Assembly (NCBI GenBank): GCA_015485495.1
Contig: WFTL01000006.1
Coordinates: forward strand, 1 to 37,928
DNA: 37,928 bases
Reading direction: 5' to 3'
Origin: Planctomycetaceae bacterium
GTDB lineage: Bacteria > Planctomycetota > Planctomycetia > Planctomycetales > Planctomycetaceae
Below the pieces are notes generated by a model. The model made no database searches. It worked only from the letters and a program-made list of their open reading frames with translations, and had not been told where the DNA came from. Position 1 is the first letter of the stretch. The number at the start of each line of letters is the position of its first letter. The translations under genes were made by a program, and so were the position numbers. Shown here one piece after another: positions 33,139 to 37,928 of the stretch.

Positions 33139-35271
33139 ATGGTATTCCGAATCTTAGCAGCGACGGTTGTTCTGCCGCTTGTGCTGTGTGTCCGTGTGGA
33201 ATTCAGCGGCGCCGGGGAACCGGGGCTCTGCGATGCGGTGCTGAGGCTGCGTCGGGAGGGCATTCGAGCCAAATCGCGCGGTGATGTGCGACGTATGGAA
33301 ACCGCCGGCTTCAATCTCGTGCTTCCATGGGGCGGTCAGCTTCTGGAAGGGGCCGGGAAATCTCAGCCTGCGGATTCCGATATCCTGCTCACGCCCGAAG
33401 ATTTTTCTGAAGAGGCGATTCGGGAACTGCGACAGTGGGCTGCAGACGCCCACCGCCACAATCAGCTTCTGATGCCCATGATCTACGTCGCCGGTGAATC
33501 ATCGATCCGGTTTCTGACAGGACTGGACGGCGATCTGCGGCAATATGTTCGTACGGGAAACGGCGCAAAACGGCTCTGGCCGCGTCACAACCTGCGCCGC
33601 ATCGTCGACTGGAACGGACACAGGGCCCGCTGGGCCCCCTGTCCGCTGGATCGCCGCTACTGGTCGGGATTTATTCAGCCACAGCTCGAACAGGTCGCCC
33701 GCACGCTGAATGAAACCGGTGCCTGTGGTGGAGCGGCCCTGGAGCTGGAAACCTATTGTTTCTTTTCCATTTACCCGGGCGTGTCCAGTCAAAAGGCTGC
33801 TTACTGTTTCTGCGATGAATGCTTTGGAGGATTCCTGAGGGAACAGCAGACTCCCGGGCAGAACGGTCTGCCGGAACCCGGCCGGCGTTTCGACTGGCTG
33901 ACCCAGCGAGGACTGCTGCCGGATTATGAGCAGTCTCTGGAAACGCGTCTGGCGGACAGGATTCGTGAAATGATCGGTCGGGTCCGCAGGATCCGTTCTG
34001 ATTTTCTGTTCGGGTTCTATCCGTATGCGCCGTCCTGGTACTGTGACGGGCTCATTCGCGGAGCGTCCACCGACAGGCTCCCGTGTCTGCTGTTTCCATC
34101 AGCGGAATACGACGGAGGCTACACGACGGAACCGATTTCCACGTTCTTTGGAGACGTTTCGACTTCGGATGCTCTGCGGCACCTGCAGCACCACCGCCTG
34201 TCGATTCTTTATGCCGGCGGCCTGTGGACCCGGGCGATGGGCTCTGCCCCCGCCGTCGCCACAGCCATGGACCGTCTGCTGCGGGAAGCCGATGGATACT
34301 GGGTCTACGACCGGCCGACGAACGAACTGTGGGAAATGGCCGGTCGGATGAATGCGTGGTCTTCGGAACATGGCTCGGCAGACGGACAGCCGCTCGTTTC
34401 TCATGACGCCCGGGATGTCATTCGGGTCGATCTGCTGCCCGATGCGGCCGTTCAGACGAAGGCGGAACCCGGATGGCGCTCCACCGCCGACGGCCTGACA
34501 GCCGGATACATCGGGGAAGGCACGGCGGTCTGCCTGTGGGGAAATGTCGACGGGCGAACGCCGCAGCCGTCCGTTCGGTTCACCGGACGCGGACAGCTTC
34601 CCGCACAGGATGGCACCGTGTGCCATGATGACGGGGCGTCTTTGCGGTTCGAGCCGGCGGCCGCATCCGACGGACCGGTCAGCCCCTATGTGGACATCCA
34701 GGTTCCGGCCGAAGCGGCTGCTGCAGGACAGAAGTATGAACTCTGCTGGCACATGCGCTGCCGGGCATCGGAACCGGTCCGGGTCTGGGTCGGCCAGGCG
34801 GATCAGCAGCAGTATCCGGGAGTCCTGTATTATCACAACTTCATGCTGTCTCCGAAGACGGACTGGGTTCGCAGGAGGATCGAAGTGCGTCTGCGGAAGG
34901 CTCCTCCCCTCATGCTGCGGTTCTGGGTTCCGCCGACAGACGGGACGGTCTGGGTCGATGACGTGATCCTGCGGCCGGTTCATGAGAAACAACTGTCGGT
35001 TCCCCTGACCTGTCCGCCGGGCGCGGACGGCTGGGGAACGGTCCACTGGAAGCTGGCCCCGCCGGATGCCCGCTGCGAAGCCGCGGTGGTCGATCCGGAC
35101 AGCGGCGAGGTGCTGATGACGCGACTGAATTCGGGAGACAGCCTGGCGGCTCTGGAAGCCATCACGGATTCCCGTCAGGTGACGCTGCAGCTTCAGGTGA
35201 CGCCGGGACCGGACGCCCCCGTGACATTCACTCAGTTGTCAGTCCGATTCCCTCGTGATTCCTCTCAGTGA
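33139..35271 (+). CDS. Exported putative glycoside-hydrolase-like protein with C-terminal carbohydrate-binding-like region
   Basis: 710 aa from the ATG at 33139 (GGAGA upstream); a 17-codon extension is not supported. Short signal peptide (VFRILAATVVLPLVLC, cut near FSG). The first about 420 residues look like a TIM barrel: a strand/helix rhythm with FNLVLPWGG, LLMPMIYVAG, GGAALELETY (possible acid/base region), the Cys pair segment AYCFCDECFGGFL seen in several uncharacterised hydrolase-like barrels, FLFGFYPYAP and LSILYAGGLW. The remaining about 290 residues are beta-rich with YVDIQVPAEA and VWVDDVILRP, like a jelly-roll carbohydrate-binding module. The exact family is not recognised and no catalytic pair is certain. 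It is probably secreted or periplasmic, acting on polysaccharide. Confidence 0.82.
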   Translation: MVFRILAATVVLPLVLCVRVEFSGAGEPGLCDAVLRLRREGIRAKSRGDVRRMETAGFNLVLPWGGQLLEGAGKSQPADSDILLTPEDFSEEAIRELRQWAADAHRHNQLLMPMIYVAGESSIRFLTGLDGDLRQYVRTGNGAKRLWPRHNLRRIVDWNGHRARWAPCPLDRRYWSGFIQPQLEQVARTLNETGACGGAALELETYCFFSIYPGVSSQKAAYCFCDECFGGFLREQQTPGQNGLPEPGRRFDWLTQRGLLPDYEQSLETRLADRIREMIGRVRRIRSDFLFGFYPYAPSWYCDGLIRGASTDRLPCLLFPSAEYDGGYTTEPISTFFGDVSTSDALRHLQHHRLSILYAGGLWTRAMGSAPAVATAMDRLLREADGYWVYDRPTNELWEMAGRMNAWSSEHGSADGQPLVSHDARDVIRVDLLPDAAVQTKAEPGWRSTADGLTAGYIGEGTAVCLWGNVDGRTPQPSVRFTGRGQLPAQDGTVCHDDGASLRFEPAAASDGPVSPYVDIQVPAEAAAAGQKYELCWHMRCRASEPVRVWVGQADQQQYPGVLYYHNFMLSPKTDWVRRRIEVRLRKAPPLMLRFWVPPTDGTVWVDDVILRPVHEKQLSVPLTCPPGADGWGTVHWKLAPPDARCEAAVVDPDSGEVLMTRLNSGDSLAALEAITDSRQVTLQLQVTPGPDAPVTFTQLSVRFPRDSSQ

Positions 35272-35291
35272 ATCCGGCAGCGTCTCTGTAG

Positions 35292-35324
35292 GCTTCAGAC
35301 GGCGCCCTGCCGGCCGTCTGAAGC
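35292..35324 (+). terminator. Hairpin after the barrel protein gene
   Basis: A perfect 12-bp stem (GCTTCAGACGGC / GCCGTCTGAAGC) with a nine-base loop starts 21 bp after the stop at 35271. There is no T-run after it, as with the hairpin at 5764-5788. The position fits a terminator or 3'-end stabiliser, and it separates this gene from the RidA-like gene. Confidence 0.6.
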
Positions 35325-35368
35325 GGCCGTCGGCAGGATGATCCCCGATACGACAAAGGAACCCGTTC

Positions 35369-35851
35369 ATGAAACGATTCGGTCAGATGACTTTTCTGCT
35401 GGTGTTTCTGGCCGGCACGGCCGGACTGCTGTCGGGACCACCGACGGCTGCTTTCAGTTCGTCTCGATCCCGTTCCGGGCCGGATTTGGAAACCATTCGA
35501 AATCTGCCGTTCAGTCCGGCGCGGCGGGCCGGGAATCTGATTTTCCTGAGCGGTCAGATTCCCATGAAACCGGACGGAACCCTGGAACAGGGCAGCACGG
35601 CCGATCAGACGCGGCAGGCCATGAACAACCTTCAGAAGGTTCTGGCCGACCACGGCTGTTCGTTCGATGACGTCGTCCAGGTGACCGTGTATCTGAAAAG
35701 CATGGATGACTACTCGGAAATGAACAGCGTCTACCGCACCTTCTTTTCGGGACCGTTTCCCGCGCGGGAATGCGTGGGTGGTCTGGAAATCGCATTCGGC
35801 AGCGATCTGGAAATCAGCGCCGTGGCGTGCTGTCCGGAACAGAATCCCTGA
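35369..35851 (+). CDS. Exported RidA/YjgF-family protein
   Basis: 160 aa, ATG with AAAGGA eight bases upstream. Residues 1-28 form a signal peptide (MKRFGQMTFLLVFLAGTAG, cut near TAA). The rest is a complete RidA domain: NLIFLSGQIPMKPDGTL, TRQAMNNLQKVLADHGCSFDDVVQVTVYL, FPARECVGG and LEISAVAC. The Arg of the PAR motif and the Glu of EISAVA, which in RidA bind the carboxylate and activate water for imine hydrolysis, are both present. Cytosolic RidA deaminates reactive enamines made by PLP enzymes, so an exported copy must have another job or substrate. It sits between two exported proteins of the same strand but has its own start signals. Confidence 0.92.
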   Translation: MKRFGQMTFLLVFLAGTAGLLSGPPTAAFSSSRSRSGPDLETIRNLPFSPARRAGNLIFLSGQIPMKPDGTLEQGSTADQTRQAMNNLQKVLADHGCSFDDVVQVTVYLKSMDDYSEMNSVYRTFFSGPFPARECVGGLEIAFGSDLEISAVACCPEQNP

Positions 35852-36083
35852 TGCCGGGAATGGACGTCGACAGCACGATCGGTGCCCGAAATCCGTGACC
35901 GATGCCGGCAGCACGGGAGACCGTTCGGGCCGTTCCATGACGATATCGATCCTCCGGTACCGGGGATTGCCGCTGTGTAATCGCAATCACCACTGTGTGA
36001 TCACATGACAACAGAACTCGTTATTCAGAAACTGGCGGTGCGGCATCCTGTTCACGAAACCATCTGCTTTCGGAGTTCCTTTC

Positions 36084-37787
36084 ATGATACGTCTGACTGC
36101 AGCGGCCGGTCGTCTCATCGTGATCTTTATCTTTCCGGGGGCATCGGCTGATGCTGATGACGGTCTTCTGGCTCACTGGCCTCTGACTCATGACGCACGT
36201 GATGTCAGCGGTCACAGCCTGCATGCTCAGGTGCACGGTGTCCGCTTTCGGGCATCGGATGGCGACAATCGGGCAGCGGCAGTTTTCGACGGGGAATCGG
36301 CCTGGCTGGAGATTCCGGCCGCCCGCCTGCGTGCCGTGGCCGGCACGTCTTCGGACTTCACCCTGTGCTGTGATCTGTTCGTTCCTGCGGACGCGGACGA
36401 TCTGCCGGGGGGGCTGGTCAGTCATTACGATGCGAAAGCCCGCCGAGGCTATCAGCTGAGTCTGAAGACGGCAGCCGGCGTGACGTGTTCTCAGTCGTGC
36501 TGGCGGCAGCTTCATTTCGGCATCGATGACCGGCAGTCCGCCGAACGGTGGACGGATCGGGGACGGCCGGGAAACGCCCTGCTGGCGTTTTCTCTGTGCA
36601 CCTTCGACGGGCATCTGTATGCCGCGACCTGCGAACCGGGGGCCGGAGAAACCGGGCGCGTGTGGCGTCTTCAGGAAACAGATGAATGGATCGACTGCGG
36701 GGCGCCGGATACGGCCAATGCCGTGATGGCTCTGGCGGAATACAACGGGCATCTGTGGGCCGGCACGGGGCGGTACCGCCTGAGAGGATCGTCACTGGAA
36801 GAATCGCCGAATACGAATCCCGGCGGGCGCGTGTTTCGGTACGAAGGCGGCCGCCGCTGGACGGACTGCGGAAAGCTTCCCGGTGCGGAAGCTGTCGGAG
36901 GCCTGGTTGTGTACCGCGGACATCTGTACGCATCGTCCCTGTACCGACCGGCCGGATTCTGGCGCTACGACGGATCGGACCGCTGGATCGACTGTGGTGT
37001 CCCGCCGCGTCCGAAGGATCTGCCGGGCGACACGGACCGCATGCGCGTGGTCGCTCTGACCGTCTACAACGGATACCTGTGGGCGTCTTCGTATGACGGC
37101 GGACGCGTGTTTTGCTGGGATGGCCGAACGTGGGAAGACTGCGGACAGGTGGGCGACAACACACAGACCTATTCATTCGCGGTCAGCGACGGGCATCTGT
37201 ACGTGGGAACCTGGCCCAGTGGAAAGGTCTATCGCCGTGGCCAGAACGGACAGTGGGTGTCGGCAGGACGGCTGGGACAGGAACGGGAAGTGATGGGGAT
37301 GTGCGTACACAATGGCCGTCTGATCGCCGGTTCTCTGCCTTTGGCTCAGGTCTATCAGTATGAAGGCGGCACCACGTGGTCTTTGCTGGACCGTCTGGAT
37401 CGGACTCCGGACGTTCGCTATCGACGGGCCTGGACGATGGCCGAATACGCCGGACAGGTCTTCTGTTCGACTCTGCCGTCCGGACGCATTTTTTCCTGGC
37501 GGGCCGGGCGTACGGCGATGGCCGACCGGTCGCTGGCAGCCGGATGGCATCACGTGGCGGCCGTGCGTTCAGCAGACAGCCTGATGCTGTTCACGGACGG
37601 GCGGCTGACGGCCCGGGAACATCTGCCGCAGGATGAAACCTATCGGGTGTCGGCTGTGACGACCGATGCACCGATCCGGATCGGCCGTGGTTCGGGCGAT
37701 TTCTTCTGCGGCCGTCTGCGAAATGTGCGCATCTACGAGCGGGCTTTGTCGAGTGACGAAATCGCATCGCTGGCAGGAAAGCGATGA
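36084..37787 (+). CDS. Exported LamG-like protein with a seven-bladed propeller inserted in the LamG domain
   Basis: 567 aa, ATG with GGAG eight bases upstream, signal peptide 1-22. Residues 28-147 are the first half of a LamG/concanavalin-like jelly roll (LAHWPLTHDARDVSG, AAAVFDGESAWLEIP, FTLCCDLFV, GYQLSLKT, LHFGIDD). Residues about 155-475 hold seven repeats of about 40-55 residues of the form YNGHLYAGT...GRVFRY...W-x-DCG, a beta-propeller with Cys in four DCG turns. Residues 482-564 complete the LamG (GWHHVAAV, LMLFTDGRL, IRIGRGSGDFFCGRLRNVRIYERALSSDEI). Thus the propeller is inserted between two strands of the jelly roll. LamG domains bind carbohydrates; propellers usually bind partners. 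Function unknown, probably surface-exposed. Confidence 0.88.
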   Translation: MIRLTAAAGRLIVIFIFPGASADADDGLLAHWPLTHDARDVSGHSLHAQVHGVRFRASDGDNRAAAVFDGESAWLEIPAARLRAVAGTSSDFTLCCDLFVPADADDLPGGLVSHYDAKARRGYQLSLKTAAGVTCSQSCWRQLHFGIDDRQSAERWTDRGRPGNALLAFSLCTFDGHLYAATCEPGAGETGRVWRLQETDEWIDCGAPDTANAVMALAEYNGHLWAGTGRYRLRGSSLEESPNTNPGGRVFRYEGGRRWTDCGKLPGAEAVGGLVVYRGHLYASSLYRPAGFWRYDGSDRWIDCGVPPRPKDLPGDTDRMRVVALTVYNGYLWASSYDGGRVFCWDGRTWEDCGQVGDNTQTYSFAVSDGHLYVGTWPSGKVYRRGQNGQWVSAGRLGQEREVMGMCVHNGRLIAGSLPLAQVYQYEGGTTWSLLDRLDRTPDVRYRRAWTMAEYAGQVFCSTLPSGRIFSWRAGRTAMADRSLAAGWHHVAAVRSADSLMLFTDGRLTAREHLPQDETYRVSAVTTDAPIRIGRGSGDFFCGRLRNVRIYERALSSDEIASLAGKR

Positions 37788-37794
37788 CGCCCTC

Positions 37795-37814
37795 CCCTGC
37801 GGCTGTCCGCAGGG
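37795..37814 (+). terminator. Hairpin after the LamG-propeller gene
   Basis: An 8-bp perfect stem (CCCTGCGG / CCGCAGGG) with a CTGT loop starts seven bases after the stop at 37787. No T-run follows directly. The rest of the window to 37928 shows no gene. Confidence 0.5.
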
Positions 37815-37928
37815 AATCTGAGCAGAAACGGGGAGGAACCGGACACGGCCCGGGGCGGGGAGGGGCTGCCCCGTGTTCTCTTTCTTCGTCTTCCGGCTTC
37901 TCATTCACCGGATTCCTCAGAGAACAGC

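Noticed and set aside
35993-36006. TGTGATCACA palindrome upstream of the LamG-propeller gene, resembling half of a CRP site
   Set aside because: The spacing of a CRP/FNR site (six bases between halves) is missing; a 10-bp palindrome is expected by chance.

Overview
The window looks like the chromosome of a planctomycete (Planctomycetota). It is GC-rich. It carries a sulfatase, an alginate-export-type porin, several exported proteins of lineage-restricted type, and a complete bacterial microcompartment (BMC) locus of the Planctomycetes-Verrucomicrobia (PVM) type. No rRNA, tRNA, CRISPR array, insertion sequence or phage gene was recognised by eye.

Layout. 1-4000: four exported or membrane proteins of unknown function, including an 81-aa cysteine-rich secreted protein between two larger tail-anchored proteins. 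4363-7443: a sulfatase converging on an outer-membrane porin, with a strong hairpin between them. 7776-13930: a CoA-disulfide-reductase/rhodanese fusion, an acyl-CoA synthetase, a GT-C type membrane glycosyltransferase and a metallophosphoesterase, all on the minus strand. 14259-15185: hemC. 15223-24590: the 13-gene BMC locus, all on the minus strand. 24591-25456: a non-coding stretch with three tandem 10-bp repeats, a promoter-like sequence and a perfect plus-strand intrinsic terminator that no annotated gene uses. 25457-28910: two neighbouring proteins of enzyme folds, a class I amidotransferase and an alpha/beta hydrolase, each with glycine where the catalytic nucleophile should be. 29290-37787: glmS, an MscS channel, a large exported TIM-barrel-like protein, an exported RidA-like protein and a LamG protein with a seven-bladed propeller inserted in it.

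The BMC locus in transcription order: DeoR regulator, PduL phosphotransacylase, BMC-H, BMC-H, acetate-kinase homologue, BMC-P, four-helix membrane protein, CoA-acylating aldehyde dehydrogenase, BMC-P, unknown cysteine-rich protein, BMC-P, class II aldolase, LDH/MDH-family dehydrogenase. From published work on PVM compartments the expected pathway is as follows. The aldolase splits fuculose- or rhamnulose-1-phosphate to DHAP and lactaldehyde inside the shell. The dehydrogenase makes lactyl-CoA, PduL makes lactyl-phosphate, the kinase makes lactate and ATP, and a second dehydrogenase recycles NAD. Helical targeting peptides are visible on four cargo proteins. Three ATGA overlaps couple the shell genes to their neighbours.

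The parts of the locus that depart from the standard picture are: an LDH-type dehydrogenase carrying the malate-type Arg at the specificity position; an acetate kinase with several catalytic signature residues changed; a membrane protein coupled to a shell vertex gene; and an unassigned cargo-like protein with ten cysteines near its C-terminus. Similarity statements come from reading motifs; no database search was run.
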